Source of the DNA: Gemmatimonadota bacterium
Lineage (GTDB): Bacteria > Gemmatimonadota > Gemmatimonadetes > Gemmatimonadales > Gemmatimonadaceae
Direction: 5' to 3'
Length of the DNA stretch: 45,340 bases
NCBI GenBank assembly: GCA_025358315.1
Contig: JANYKA010000102.1
Coordinates: 1-45,340 of the forward strand
Shown here in pieces: positions 9,536 through 20,068 of the stretch. The notes under the pieces are model-generated. The model made no database searches. It saw nothing but the letters and a program-made list of their open reading frames with translations, and was not told the DNA's origin. The position numbers and the translations under genes were made by a program. Position 1 is the stretch's first letter, and each line of letters begins with the position of its first letter.

Positions 9536-10556
9536 CGCTTTGACGCTGGCCGTGAAAAAATTATCGGCTGGAGCATCGCTGTCGGCGAGCGAATCGGCCG
9601 ACGCGTTTGGTGTCGTGATGGCAGGTGACGGCACGCCCGCGCAAATGTCCGCACTGTTGATGGGACTCCGCGTAAAAGGAGAGACCGCCGAAGAAGTCGC
9701 TGGGGCCGCGATGGCCGTGCGTGGTGCCATGACGGTGCTGGAAACCAATAATCCCGCAGCACTGGTCGACACGTGCGGTACGGGCGGCGGCGCCGTGACC
9801 ACCTTCAATATCTCGACGGCATCAGCATTGCTCACCGCTGGTGTGGGCGCGCGGGTGGCAAAGCATGGGAACCGGTCGTTTACAACAAAGTCTGGCAGCG
9901 CCGACGTCATCGAAGCGCTGGGGATCGCAATTGATATTCCGGTCCAGCAGATGGCCGAAGTGCTCGACCGCGCGGGCATTGTTTTCATGTTCGCACCCGC
10001 GATGCATCCGGCAATGCGCCATGTGGGTATGGTCCGCCGTGAAATTTCGATTCCAACGGTCATGAATCTGGTCGGGCCGCTGGCGAATCCGGCGCGAGCC
10101 GGCCGCCAGGTGATTGGGGTGGCCGACAAAGCTCGATATGAGCTGGTTGCGGGCGCGCTGCGTGTGCTCGGTACACGTCATTCGTTGGTGGTCTACGGCG
10201 AGCCCGGGATGGACGAGATTTCGCCGCTTGGCACAACGTCAGTCGTAGAAATCCGCGACGGTGCCGAAACCCGTTGGACTATTGAACCCGAGCAACTGGG
10301 TCTGGGGCCAACGGCGGCCTCTGAACTCGCCGGTGGAGATCCAGCGCATAACGCGGCCATCATCGAACGGGTGCTATCGGGTAAGGGCACGCCCGGCGCA
10401 ACCATGGCGGTGTTGCTGAACGCGGCGGGGGCGATCTACGTCGCTGGGCTGGCCGGCCATTTCTCCAGTGCATTGACCGTCGCCCGCGAAGCGCTGAGGA
10501 GTGGCGCGGGGCGCGACGCACTGGACCGGTTGCGCGCGGCTGCCCCGCGCGCGTGA
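9525..10556 (+). CDS. trpD: Anthranilate phosphoribosyltransferase
   Basis: DTCGTGGGAVTTFNISTASALLTAGVGARVAKHGNRS; FAPAMHPAMRHVGMVRREI. Confidence 0.97.
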   Translation: MTANALTLAVKKLSAGASLSASESADAFGVVMAGDGTPAQMSALLMGLRVKGETAEEVAGAAMAVRGAMTVLETNNPAALVDTCGTGGGAVTTFNISTASALLTAGVGARVAKHGNRSFTTKSGSADVIEALGIAIDIPVQQMAEVLDRAGIVFMFAPAMHPAMRHVGMVRREISIPTVMNLVGPLANPARAGRQVIGVADKARYELVAGALRVLGTRHSLVVYGEPGMDEISPLGTTSVVEIRDGAETRWTIEPEQLGLGPTAASELAGGDPAHNAAIIERVLSGKGTPGATMAVLLNAAGAIYVAGLAGHFSSALTVAREALRSGAGRDALDRLRAAAPRA

Positions 10557-10569
10557 ATTCGGAGCGGGT

Positions 10570-11178
10570 CTAGTACCGCCGCAGCACTCCCACGACGATT
10601 CCTTGAACCCGCATTTGGTTCTCCTGAACATAGATGGGCGCCATCTGGTCGTTTGACGGTTGCAGGCGGATGCGTCCGTCGCGTTCACGATAGTAGCGTT
10701 TGACCGTCGCCGAATTGCCGTCCAGCATTGCGATGACCATGTCGCCGTTATTTGCGGATTGGCGATCGTGCACAACGACCATATCGCCATCGGCGATCTG
10801 GTCGTCGATCATCGAGCGGCCACGTACTTTCAGTACATAGTGATTGCCGGCGCGCCTGAGGAAATCTTCGGGCACGGCAACGGTTTCTTCAATCGTAGCT
10901 TCTTCGATCGGCATGCCGGCGGCGACCGCGCCAAGCAGGGGTAGCTCGACGGAACGGGGCGTTGCGTCCGACGGCAGAATCTCGATCGCACGGCTCTCAT
11001 TATAGCTGCGCTTGATGTAGCCCTTTCGTTCGAGATTGCTCAGGTGTTCGTGGACAGTTGCGAGCGAGCTATACTTAAAGTGTTCGGCAATCTCTTCGAA
11101 ACTCGGCGCATAGCCGTTCGACACTGCGTACCCGTTGAGATAGTCGAGAATCTGGCGCTGGCGCTTGGTGAGCGGCAT
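10570..11178 (-). CDS. lexA: LexA repressor
   Basis: MPLTKRQRQILDYLNGY N-terminal HTH; AVAAGMP cleavage region, VRGRSMIDDQIADGD Ser, ATVKRYY Lys. Start placed at internal Met at 11178. Confidence 0.95.
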   Translation of the reverse strand: MPLTKRQRQILDYLNGYAVSNGYAPSFEEIAEHFKYSSLATVHEHLSNLERKGYIKRSYNESRAIEILPSDATPRSVELPLLGAVAAGMPIEEATIEETVAVPEDFLRRAGNHYVLKVRGRSMIDDQIADGDMVVVHDRQSANNGDMVIAMLDGNSATVKRYYRERDGRIRLQPSNDQMAPIYVQENQMRVQGIVVGVLRRY

Positions 11179-11204
11179 GTCGGCGGCCTTAGCTGTGTGT
11201 GAGC

Positions 11205-11296
11205 GTTCGAACGGCTTTCGTGCAAGGATCGAATGGCGTGTCCATTCAGACTCCCGAACAACCCCCGAAGTAACGGTATCCGAACATTGCCCGAAG
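11205..11296. promoter_or_regulatory. Candidate LexA operator region: two GAAC-N7-GAAG direct repeats plus GTTCGAAC palindrome
   Basis: CCGAACAACCCCCGAAG at 11254-11270 and CCGAACATTGCCCGAAG at 11280-11296; GTTCGAAC at 11205-11212, between lexA and the trpC core. Confidence 0.4.
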
Positions 11297-12117
11297 CGCA
11301 AGCGACGACTTCGACGTGGATTCCGCCCGTTGGCCCCCTTGGGGAGCTGACGGCGCTTTCCGAGGTCGCCGTACGGCGTGGACACGATTCCCTGCGGGAG
11401 TTGGAAAAAGCCGCAGCAGCGTTACCGCTTCCGCCCTCGTTTTCGGCCGCATTGCGTGGCGTGGATGTTCGGGTAATTGCTGAACTAAAGCGTCGGAGTC
11501 CGAGCAAAGGCGACCTCAATCTTACGATGGATCTCGGTGCGCGCGCCGTGGACTACACAGCCGGCGGAGCGGTCGCCCTGTCGGTGCTGACGGAACCGAC
11601 TCGATTTGGTGGCTCGTTGCAAGATTTGGAGACAGTCAGTCGGGCCGTGACTGTGCCGCTCTTGCGAAAGGATTTCATCGTTGACGTGTTGCAGTTGCTT
11701 CAGGCGCGATCTTCTGGTGCGTCTGCCGTCCTACTCATTGCCCGCGCCCTGCATCCGGATCGATTTGCCGCGCTTGCGGCCGAGGCGCAGGCGTTGGCGC
11801 TTGACGTGCTGCTCGAGGTGCGGAGCGAAGAGGAGTTGGAGCGTGCGCTGCGTGTACCGCATGGTGTAATCGGGGTAAACAATAGAAATCTTGAAACATT
11901 AGCGATTGATGACGCCGTGAGCGAGCGCCTTCTGCCACTCATTCCGAACGATCGCCTCGCCGTGTACGAAAGCGGAATCGCTGATCGGACCGGAGTGGAG
12001 CGTGCGGCGGCATTCGGTGCCAACGCCGTGCTGGTGGGATCGGCCCTTTCCGCATCGTCGAACCCGATGGCGGCGGTCGCGGCGCTGACTGGCGTTACCA
12101 GAGCGCACCGTGGTTAG
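11233..12117 (+). CDS. trpC: Indole-3-glycerol-phosphate synthase (start uncertain)
   Basis: VIAELKRRSPSKGDL, LLRKDFIVD, GVNNRNLETL; the first ~20-30 codons from ATG 11233 do not look like a conserved TrpC N-terminus, an in-frame TTG lies near 11287. Confidence 0.95.
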   Translation: MACPFRLPNNPRSNGIRTLPEAQATTSTWIPPVGPLGELTALSEVAVRRGHDSLRELEKAAAALPLPPSFSAALRGVDVRVIAELKRRSPSKGDLNLTMDLGARAVDYTAGGAVALSVLTEPTRFGGSLQDLETVSRAVTVPLLRKDFIVDVLQLLQARSSGASAVLLIARALHPDRFAALAAEAQALALDVLLEVRSEEELERALRVPHGVIGVNNRNLETLAIDDAVSERLLPLIPNDRLAVYESGIADRTGVERAAAFGANAVLVGSALSASSNPMAAVAALTGVTRAHRG

Positions 12118-12754
12118 CGTCAAATTCTGCGGCCTCACCCGGCGCGAAGATGCGGCACAAGCGGCTGCACTCGGTGCCTCCCACGTTGGGACAATCTTTG
12201 CCGGGGGACCGCGCCATTTGACGCCGGAACAGGCGGCGATGGTATTGGAGGGTGCGACGACGGCTCAGGCGCGCGTCGGCGTGTTCGGCGTGGATGCGAT
12301 TGACCGAATTCTGACCACGGTGGAGACAGCGCGCTTGGACATCGTGCAGTTACATGGAGATCCGCGCGCGTCCGATATCCGGGCGATTCGCGCTAAATTC
12401 TCCGGGAAGATATGGGCCGTGGCCCGCGCGGAGGGGTCGTTGCTGCCCGAGTGGGCGGCTGAACTGTTCCGCGAGGCTGATGCGGTATTGCTCGATGCGC
12501 ATGTATCGGGAAAATTAGGCGGTACGGGTGTAGTGTTGGAATGGGGAGCGCTCGCACGATCGGTAAACGATTTGCGAGGGGATGCAACGTTGGTCCTCGC
12601 GGGCGGCCTTCACCCCGGCAATGTTGCCGAAGCGGTTCGATTACTCGATCCTGCAGTAGTAGATGTTTCGTCCGGAGTCGAATCGGCGCCGGGAATCAAG
12701 GATCACAGGAAGATGCGCGCCTTTCTTGAGGCGGTGCAGGGAGCAGCGCAGTGA
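12110..12754 (+). CDS. trpF: Phosphoribosylanthranilate isomerase
   Basis: [59 protein letters not shown]. Confidence 0.96.
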   Translation: MVSVKFCGLTRREDAAQAAALGASHVGTIFAGGPRHLTPEQAAMVLEGATTAQARVGVFGVDAIDRILTTVETARLDIVQLHGDPRASDIRAIRAKFSGKIWAVARAEGSLLPEWAAELFREADAVLLDAHVSGKLGGTGVVLEWGALARSVNDLRGDATLVLAGGLHPGNVAEAVRLLDPAVVDVSSGVESAPGIKDHRKMRAFLEAVQGAAQ

Positions 12755-13944
12755 CGACAGAAACCCAGGAAGCAACAGGACGGTTCGGCGCATACGGCGG
12801 CCGGTACGTGCCCGAGACGCTGATTCCGGCACTCGATGGGCTCGAAATCGCGTATACAGAAGCGATGGCCGATGCCACGTTCGTTGCCCAGCTCGACAGC
12901 GAATTAAAGCATTATGTCGGCCGGCCCTCACCGCTCTCCGATGCGCCGCGGCTGTCCGAACGCGTTGGCGCCCCTGTCTGGCTGAAGCGTGAAGATTTGA
13001 ATCATACCGGCGCACATAAAATTAACAACGCGCTGGCCCAGGCGTTGCTCGCGAAACGCATGGGGAAGCGGCGCATTATTGCCGAGACGGGCGCCGGTCA
13101 GCACGGCGTTGCATCGGCGACCGCGTGCGCACGCTTCGGTCTGGAGTGCGTGGTGTATATGGGTGAAGAAGACATCCGTCGCCAGCAGCTCAATGTATTT
13201 CGCATGCGATTGATGGGTGCCACCGTGATCCCGGTTACATCGGGAACGCGGACGCTCAAGGATGCTACGAGCGAGGCGATTCGCGATTGGGTCTCCACCT
13301 GCGAGGACAGTTATTACATCATCGGTTCGGTCGTTGGCCCGGCGCCGTATCCACGAATGGTCCGCGACTTCCAATCCGTGATTGGACGCGAAGCGCGCGC
13401 CCAGATGTTGGAACGCGCTGGCCGTCTGCCGCGGAGTGTAGTCGCGTGCATTGGTGGCGGCTCAAACGCGATGGGCATTTTTCACGCTTTCGTTCCGGAC
13501 GCTGGTGTCGAGCTTGTGGGCGTCGAGGCGGCAGGCCATGGTCTGGACACGCCCGCCCATTCGGCCTCGTTGGCGAAAGGCACGCCGGGTGTGCTGCATG
13601 GCGCCTTCAGTTATCTGCTACAGGATGAGCAGGGTCAGATCCATCCTGCCCACTCGATTTCCGCTGGCTTGGACTACCCCGGTGTCGGGCCCGAGCACTC
13701 GTATCTCAAGGACAGCGGCAGAGCGACGTACGTGTCGGTGACCGATGAGGCCGCTCTCGAGGGTTTTGAATTGCTGGGAAAACTCGAAGGCGTGATTCCG
13801 GCGCTCGAAACCGCACACGCCGTGAGTTGGATTGTTGCCAACGCCGGACGGTGGGGGGCCGATGACCCCGTTTTGCTGTGCGTCAGTGGTCGGGGCGACA
13901 AAGACGTGGCGCAGGTAGCAGAAATGCGTATTATGGCTCTGTGA
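12751..13944 (+). CDS. trpB: Tryptophan synthase beta chain
   Basis: [47 protein letters not shown]. Confidence 0.97.
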   Translation: MTTETQEATGRFGAYGGRYVPETLIPALDGLEIAYTEAMADATFVAQLDSELKHYVGRPSPLSDAPRLSERVGAPVWLKREDLNHTGAHKINNALAQALLAKRMGKRRIIAETGAGQHGVASATACARFGLECVVYMGEEDIRRQQLNVFRMRLMGATVIPVTSGTRTLKDATSEAIRDWVSTCEDSYYIIGSVVGPAPYPRMVRDFQSVIGREARAQMLERAGRLPRSVVACIGGGSNAMGIFHAFVPDAGVELVGVEAAGHGLDTPAHSASLAKGTPGVLHGAFSYLLQDEQGQIHPAHSISAGLDYPGVGPEHSYLKDSGRATYVSVTDEAALEGFELLGKLEGVIPALETAHAVSWIVANAGRWGADDPVLLCVSGRGDKDVAQVAEMRIMAL

Positions 13945-15719
13945 GTCTTAACGCGCCGGCCGTGAAATCGGACGAAGAACTTCCTCTCGAGCCGCCCTTT
14001 GCTGCGGCGCTCGTGGAGGAGATGCTTCGGCAATTCGACAAGACGGTCCGCGCCCATCAGTTGTATATGCATAACAACCCCACGTATTTAAAAACGTTGG
14101 AGTTGTTACGGAACGCGTTCGTACCCATTTGGAAGGAAACCGATTCATTGGCCCTGCAGGTGAGCGATACGCAGTTGACCTGGTTCGGAGTGACGGTCAT
14201 CAACGAACCGGAGAAAGCGTCGGACTCGCTGCCGTGGACGCTGTACAAAGATGGTGTCCGTGAAATCACGTTGGCGCCGGGTTTCGAAGGCGACGAACTC
14301 GAGTCGTTCCTCGATATCATTCCGCGTGTCCGCAAAGCGCAGGCGTACGAAGACGATTTGCTGACGATTCTGTGGGAGCAGGAATTTGCCCATCTCACAT
14401 ATCGCTACGTCGATATCTCGAGTGAGCCGGGATTGCCGATCGACACCGCGGCGAACGCCGGTCGCTGGCCGGTCACGCCGGGAGAAACGGCAGACGATCC
14501 GCGCCGGATGGTCGAAGAGACGCGTGCATCCGTGGAGCGACCCGGCAAGCCCGGCGGCAGTAGCGCCGAGGAAGAACTCAAGGAATCGCCCAGCGGCATT
14601 GTGCGCATGGAAGATTTCGATTCGACGCTCTATTTTCTCGACGCTGCAGAGATTTCCTATCTGCGTCAAGAGACGGAGCGCGAGTACGCGACAGACTTAC
14701 GGCGAACCGTGCTGAATACGCTTCTCGACATATTCGAGTTGCAAAGCGACACGCTGGTGCGGAAAGAGGTCGCGCAGAACATTGACACCCTGATCCTGCA
14801 TTTGTTGGCAGGCCGCCAGTTCGCAAATGTCGCGTACCTGTTGCGCGAGATTTCCGGCGTGCTCGAGCGTGCCAGAGATCTGCCTCCCGACGTGCGCGCC
14901 CGGCTGCAACAACTGCCGGATCGGCTCAGCGAGCCCGAGTCGCTTTCGCAACTGTTGCAGGCGATGGACGAGGCGCAAGCGCTCCCGCCTCAGGACGAAC
15001 TGATTGACCTCTTTACGCAGTTGCGTCCGACGGCACTTGGAACGGTTTTTAGCTGGCTGAGTCTGACGCAGAACACCAAACTCAAGCCGTTGCTCGAATT
15101 GGCGGCCGAGCGCCTGGCCGCGTCGAACACCGGCGAGCTGGTGCGCTTAATTGCCGCGGCTCAAGGGCAAGTGGCGCTCGAGGCGGTGCGCCGTGCCGGT
15201 GGGTTGAAGACGGCCGCGGCGGTTCCCGCGCTAGGAAAGGCGCTCAATGAACCCGATCGCGAATTGCGCGTCGCCGTTGTTGCCGCGCTGATCGAAATCG
15301 GTACACCTGGTGCCATGCAGGCCCTTGAGAAAGCGCTCGACGACGCTGATCGCGATGTGCGGGTGGCCGCGGTCAAAGGACTCGCGCATAAAGTGCATAG
15401 ACCGTCGCTCGCGCGCATCACGCAAATGGTCAAGGCGAGAGAAAGTCGCGATGCTGATCGTACCGAGCGCGTGGCGATGTTTGAATTGTTCGGCCTGCTC
15501 TGCGGCGATCCGGGTGTTCCATACCTGGATGATCTGCTGAATGGCAAAGGCGGCATCTTCGCGCGCAAAGAAGATCCCGATGTTCGTGCCAGCGCCGCGC
15601 TCGCCCTCGGCAAGATTGGCACGCAGCGTGCCCAGCAGGCGCTGCAGAAAGCGCTGAACGAGAAGGACGTTGTGGTTCGCACCGCCGTGAACCGCGCACT
15701 CCGCGGCGGTGCACCGTGA
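13941..15719 (+). CDS. HEAT-repeat protein with N-terminal module resembling that of the adjacent HD-GYP protein
   Basis: C-terminal HEAT/PBS-lyase-like repeats ([56 protein letters not shown]); GTG start at 13941 overlaps trpB stop by 4 nt. Confidence 0.8.
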   Translation: MSLNAPAVKSDEELPLEPPFAAALVEEMLRQFDKTVRAHQLYMHNNPTYLKTLELLRNAFVPIWKETDSLALQVSDTQLTWFGVTVINEPEKASDSLPWTLYKDGVREITLAPGFEGDELESFLDIIPRVRKAQAYEDDLLTILWEQEFAHLTYRYVDISSEPGLPIDTAANAGRWPVTPGETADDPRRMVEETRASVERPGKPGGSSAEEELKESPSGIVRMEDFDSTLYFLDAAEISYLRQETEREYATDLRRTVLNTLLDIFELQSDTLVRKEVAQNIDTLILHLLAGRQFANVAYLLREISGVLERARDLPPDVRARLQQLPDRLSEPESLSQLLQAMDEAQALPPQDELIDLFTQLRPTALGTVFSWLSLTQNTKLKPLLELAAERLAASNTGELVRLIAAAQGQVALEAVRRAGGLKTAAAVPALGKALNEPDRELRVAVVAALIEIGTPGAMQALEKALDDADRDVRVAAVKGLAHKVHRPSLARITQMVKARESRDADRTERVAMFELFGLLCGDPGVPYLDDLLNGKGGIFARKEDPDVRASAALALGKIGTQRAQQALQKALNEKDVVVRTAVNRALRGGAP

Positions 15720-17206
15720 ACCGGCCGTCGAACAGCCGTCTCACGCCGCGCACCACGATGTCGACGCAGGCGATGCCCGAGCGCGGCGGGGAAGGATACG
15801 TGCGGACGATCGGCCGCAATTTTATGCTGGCGATGTACGGGGCCCTGCGGAACATCCGCATGTATCCCGTGGAGAATCCGGTGGTGCAGCACGCGCTCGA
15901 CGAGCTCACGGCGATCTGCGAAGAACTGCGGGAAGGCGAGGGCGATGTGGAATTCCGGGTGTCCGGTGAATTCATCTTTTTGAATTCCACGCGCCTGCGT
16001 CTCGATCTCGACAACTACAACTCGTTTAGCTATCTGCTCGCCCAATGCCGTGGCAGCGGCGTTGGCGTGCTGCATGTGCGGGCGAAACCAGCCGCGCGCG
16101 ACTGGACGGTGTTTCTGTCATTCTTGCTTGCCCCACAGGGTGACGGGCCTGCCGAGCGATTCGAGCAATTGCAACGCCGCCTCGAAGTGACGGGCGTGAC
16201 CGTCTTCGAAGTTGCTCCGCCGGTCGAATCGGAAGATGAACAGAAAGACCGGTCGCAGGCCAAGGAGATGGCAAAGCGCACCTACGCGCAGTCGGTCACG
16301 GCGACGCGCGACGTGATGAATTCTGTGCGCATGGGCCAAAGCCCAAACATCAAAAAGATCAAACGCGTGGTGCAGGGGATCGTCGATCAGATCCTGTCCG
16401 ACGAGACGTCATTGATCGGGCTGACAACGATTCGCGACTACGATGATTACACGTTTGCCCACTCGGTGAACGTGTGCATATTCGGGGTGGCACTGGGCCG
16501 TCGCTTGGGGCTCTCGCGTCTGCAATTGTACGATATCGGGTTGGCCGCACTCTTTCACGACATCGGCAAGTCGCGCGTGCCGCTCGAGGTGCTCAATAAA
16601 CCCGACCTGCTCAGTGATGAAGAATGGCGGTTGATTGCCGCGCATCCCTGGCTCGGGGTGCTCGCCCTCTTCCAGTTAAAAGAGCAGCAAGAGTTCCCGT
16701 ATCGCTCGATGGTCACGGCCTATGAACATCATATGAAGCGCGACGTCACTGGGTATCCGCGCTCCCTGCGTACTAAAGCCATCGGGTTCTATAGCAAGAT
16801 TATTGCGGTGGCCGACGGGTTCGATGCCGCCACCTCCCGTCGTTCGTATCAGACAGAGCCCATGAACCCGGCGGCAGTGCTCGCCGAAATGCGCGACAAT
16901 GCGCGGCGCGGAATGGATCCGGTCATCGTCAAGGCATTCGTCAATCTGCTGGGCATTTACCCAGTAGGGACGTTCGTCGTGCTCGACACGTTCGAGCTCG
17001 CGATTGTGCATTCGGCGAATCCCGATCCGCAAATGGTGTCGAGGCCGCTGGTCCTCCTGGTCAGCGACGATCTCGGCAACGTGCAGCACCCTGGCGAAAT
17101 GGTGGATCTCGCCGAGAGCGATCCGTCGGGGACCTTCCGCCGGACGATTATTAAAACTGCCGACGCCGACCGTTACGGGATTCGTGTAGGCGACTACTTT
17201 ATCTGA
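15716..17206 (+). CDS. HD-GYP domain phosphohydrolase with N-terminal regulatory module
   Basis: AALFHDIGKSRVP, AHPWLG, EHHMKRDVTGYP, IIAVADGFDAATSRRSY. Confidence 0.9.
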   Translation: MNRPSNSRLTPRTTMSTQAMPERGGEGYVRTIGRNFMLAMYGALRNIRMYPVENPVVQHALDELTAICEELREGEGDVEFRVSGEFIFLNSTRLRLDLDNYNSFSYLLAQCRGSGVGVLHVRAKPAARDWTVFLSFLLAPQGDGPAERFEQLQRRLEVTGVTVFEVAPPVESEDEQKDRSQAKEMAKRTYAQSVTATRDVMNSVRMGQSPNIKKIKRVVQGIVDQILSDETSLIGLTTIRDYDDYTFAHSVNVCIFGVALGRRLGLSRLQLYDIGLAALFHDIGKSRVPLEVLNKPDLLSDEEWRLIAAHPWLGVLALFQLKEQQEFPYRSMVTAYEHHMKRDVTGYPRSLRTKAIGFYSKIIAVADGFDAATSRRSYQTEPMNPAAVLAEMRDNARRGMDPVIVKAFVNLLGIYPVGTFVVLDTFELAIVHSANPDPQMVSRPLVLLVSDDLGNVQHPGEMVDLAESDPSGTFRRTIIKTADADRYGIRVGDYFI

Positions 17207-17207
17207 T

Positions 17208-17990
17208 GTGATCAGTCAACGATTTGCCATGTTGCGCGCGGCGAACCGCCGCGCGCTCGTCTGTTATGCCACTGCCGGCCATCCCGACCGCTCGCGGAGC
17301 CTTGCGCTGTTGCGGGGACTCGTTGACGCCGGCGCTGATATCATCGAAGTCGGAGTTCCATTTTCCGATCCTGTCGCTGATGGACCGGTCATTCAAAGCA
17401 GTTCGCAACAAGCGCTGGAACAGGGGATGACACTTGACGGTGCGCTGGAACTCGTGGCCGAAGCACGGCTCGGCGTCCCGGTGGTGCTCTTCTCCTATCT
17501 GAATCCGATTTTGGCGGCCGGTCCCGACGTGCTCGTGCGGGCAAAGGCGGCGGGTGTGCATGGCGTGCTTGTTACCGACCTGCCCGTCGGCGCAGATGGC
17601 GTACGGGAGGCCTGGTTCGGAAAGGGGCCGCTCGACTTTGTGCGGCTGGTAGCACCCACCACGCCCCGCGACCGGATGGCCGAGATCGCGCTCCACGGTC
17701 GCGGCTTTGTGTACCTGATCAGCCGGCTCGGCGTCACCGGTATGCGTACTGATATTGCGGCGACGCTGCCGGAGACCATCGCTGATTTGCGAAGCGTATG
17801 CAGGCTGCCAATCTGCGTCGGATTCGGGATATCGAATGCCGCGCAGGCGCGCACGATCGGTGCCTTAGCCGATGGCATCGTCGTCGGTAGCGCCATCGTA
17901 CAGGCAGCGGAACGCAGTATCGACGAAGCGGTCGCGCTGACGCAAAGCCTGCGCTCGGCGCTCGATTCATTGGATCCGATCGTCACGTGA
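17208..17990 (+). CDS. trpA: Tryptophan synthase alpha chain
   Basis: [67 protein letters not shown]. Confidence 0.96.
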   Translation: MISQRFAMLRAANRRALVCYATAGHPDRSRSLALLRGLVDAGADIIEVGVPFSDPVADGPVIQSSSQQALEQGMTLDGALELVAEARLGVPVVLFSYLNPILAAGPDVLVRAKAAGVHGVLVTDLPVGADGVREAWFGKGPLDFVRLVAPTTPRDRMAEIALHGRGFVYLISRLGVTGMRTDIAATLPETIADLRSVCRLPICVGFGISNAAQARTIGALADGIVVGSAIVQAAERSIDEAVALTQSLRSALDSLDPIVT

Positions 17991-20068
17991 ACCGCCTACT
18001 GTCCGTCTATGCGCGATCGATTACGCTGGCTGGCACGCTGTTGCTCGCCGAGACCGTATGGATGGATCGCGCGTGGATGAGTCATTTCGTACCACTCGGC
18101 GTGCTCTTCTTTGCGACCGTACTGTTCCGGCGCTATCAGTTGCCGATTACCAAGTACGGCGCGCTCAATTTGCTCGGGTTGGTGGCCACCGGCGGTGCCC
18201 TGATTGCCGGACCGACTCCGACCGCGCTCGCGCTTTTCTTTGGGGTGTTGACCGGCGACTGGCTGATGCTGCGCAAAGAAATTGGTGTGGCGTGGATCAA
18301 TGCCGGCCGCGAGACGCTGGCGTTGCTCGCCGCGTACGGAATTTTTGCGTGGAGCGCCGTGGCGCTGGGCGCCGGTGCACACGGAGTCGAAGGGCCTGAT
18401 TTTATCCCCGCGATGGCGCTATTCCTGCTCGCACATTTCATCCTGAGCCGTGGATTACTGTACTTCACGCTCGTCGTGCGAGGCAAGCTCCACCCGGAAG
18501 AAACGTCGCTCATACTCCGGTATGAGATCCTGACCGGCGGTGCGGGTGCGACCGCGGTCGGCATCGTTGTTGGTGCGCTTCAGATGCTTGGCTGGCTTGG
18601 GACTGTGATTGTGTTGTTCGTCATCGGGTTTGCCGGTTTACTGATCAAGCGCATTATCGGAGAATCGATCGCGGCCGAAGAGTTGAATACGATACTGGCG
18701 ATGGAACAGGTCGTGGCGAGCGACCGCGGACTTGCCGAAGCCATTCAGCGGATCGAAATGCTCGCCCACCGGATGATTGATTGGCGCGACATTCGCATTA
18801 CCCGCATCGACGGTGGTCGCCAAATGGTCGCGTATCAAGGTGGCATTGGCCTGCTGGCCACTCCGATGCCGGCGAAAGTCGATGGCGCCACATTGCGCGA
18901 CATGGCGTTGCGCTCAGGGGAACCCGTCCTCATTGCTGACGCGGCAAAAGATTCACGCATTGAGCATATGCGCCCCGAGGCGCGCTCGTCGATTACCATC
19001 CCGCTCCGGTTCGGCGATCGTAATGTCGGCGTCCTCGAAATTGAACATCACAAGCCGAATACGTACGGTCAAAAGGAAGCAATGCTCGTGCGCCGGTTCG
19101 CCAATCATTTGGCGACGACGTTGCATATCCACGATCTGCGCGCGCCGCTCCTTGGCACGGTGACGCGTCTGACCCGCGAGCTCGACACGCTGACGGAGTC
19201 CGCGCGCTTGCTGCGCGCGGGTGGCGAGTCGGTGGCGTACACCGTTGCCGACATCTCCCGCGGAATCGCCGAGGAGGCCGAGCAGGTGCACTCCAGTCTG
19301 GAGATGACGCAGGTATTGCTCGAAGCCACCGGCCGCGTCGTCGATGATGCCCGCGATGCCGCAACGACCAGTCGCAGTGCCACCGACATCGCGTCGGCGA
19401 ATCGCGAAAAAATCGGATCGGCGATCGAACGGCTCATCGGCGCGAAGCGCTTCGTGAGCGAAAGCGCCGACCAGGTCGCGACGTTGGTGGCCAGTACGCA
19501 GCGCATTACCGATTTTATTGAAATCATTTCGCAAATTGCCGATCAGACGAATCTGCTGGCACTCAACGCTGCGATCGAAGCGGCACGCGCCGGCGCAGAA
19601 GGACGCGGATTCGCCGTCGTCGCCGAAGAGGTCCGCGCGCTCGCCGAGGAGAGCCGCCGGGCCAGCGACAAAGCGGGGGACATTCTCCGACGGTTCGGGG
19701 CAGAAATGCGGATGGTCGCCGAACAAATGGCGAGCGGGCAAGCGCTGGTGGCGGACGTGGAACAATTGTCCGAGGCATCCCGGGGGGCGCTCGAACAAAT
19801 TGTGCAGGCCACCGCGCAGAGCTCGGCGCGGTCCCAGCGCATTGCCGGCACGTCGCAGGAACAACAACAGTCATTTTCGGTGCTGCAAGATCGGGTGGCG
19901 CGCGTCGCCGAAATCTCCGGGCGAAATCGTATCGGGGCCGAACAGGTCAGTTCATCGGCGATTGATCAGGCCGCCGCGCTCCGTGAACTCGAAGGCGCGA
20001 TTCACGGATTGCGCGAAGTCGTGACGAATCTGAACGACCTCGCCCGCCGCATCACGAATGTCGGCTGA
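17987..20068 (+). CDS. Multi-TM membrane protein with GAF-like and methyl-accepting chemotaxis signalling domains
   Basis: About seven hydrophobic segments, then a GAF-like domain, then canonical MCP hairpin [40 protein letters not shown]. Confidence 0.88.
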   Translation: MNRLLSVYARSITLAGTLLLAETVWMDRAWMSHFVPLGVLFFATVLFRRYQLPITKYGALNLLGLVATGGALIAGPTPTALALFFGVLTGDWLMLRKEIGVAWINAGRETLALLAAYGIFAWSAVALGAGAHGVEGPDFIPAMALFLLAHFILSRGLLYFTLVVRGKLHPEETSLILRYEILTGGAGATAVGIVVGALQMLGWLGTVIVLFVIGFAGLLIKRIIGESIAAEELNTILAMEQVVASDRGLAEAIQRIEMLAHRMIDWRDIRITRIDGGRQMVAYQGGIGLLATPMPAKVDGATLRDMALRSGEPVLIADAAKDSRIEHMRPEARSSITIPLRFGDRNVGVLEIEHHKPNTYGQKEAMLVRRFANHLATTLHIHDLRAPLLGTVTRLTRELDTLTESARLLRAGGESVAYTVADISRGIAEEAEQVHSSLEMTQVLLEATGRVVDDARDAATTSRSATDIASANREKIGSAIERLIGAKRFVSESADQVATLVASTQRITDFIEIISQIADQTNLLALNAAIEAARAGAEGRGFAVVAEEVRALAEESRRASDKAGDILRRFGAEMRMVAEQMASGQALVADVEQLSEASRGALEQIVQATAQSSARSQRIAGTSQEQQQSFSVLQDRVARVAEISGRNRIGAEQVSSSAIDQAAALRELEGAIHGLREVVTNLNDLARRITNVG

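Noticed and set aside
15161-16075. 304 aa minus-strand ORF spanning HEAT and HD-GYP genes
   Set aside because: Crosses two supported plus-strand genes, no domain features
18953-19867. 304 aa minus-strand ORF opposite the MCP-signal gene
   Set aside because: Antisense shadow of a canonical MCP signalling domain; composition is low-complexity Arg/Ala/Gly without motifs
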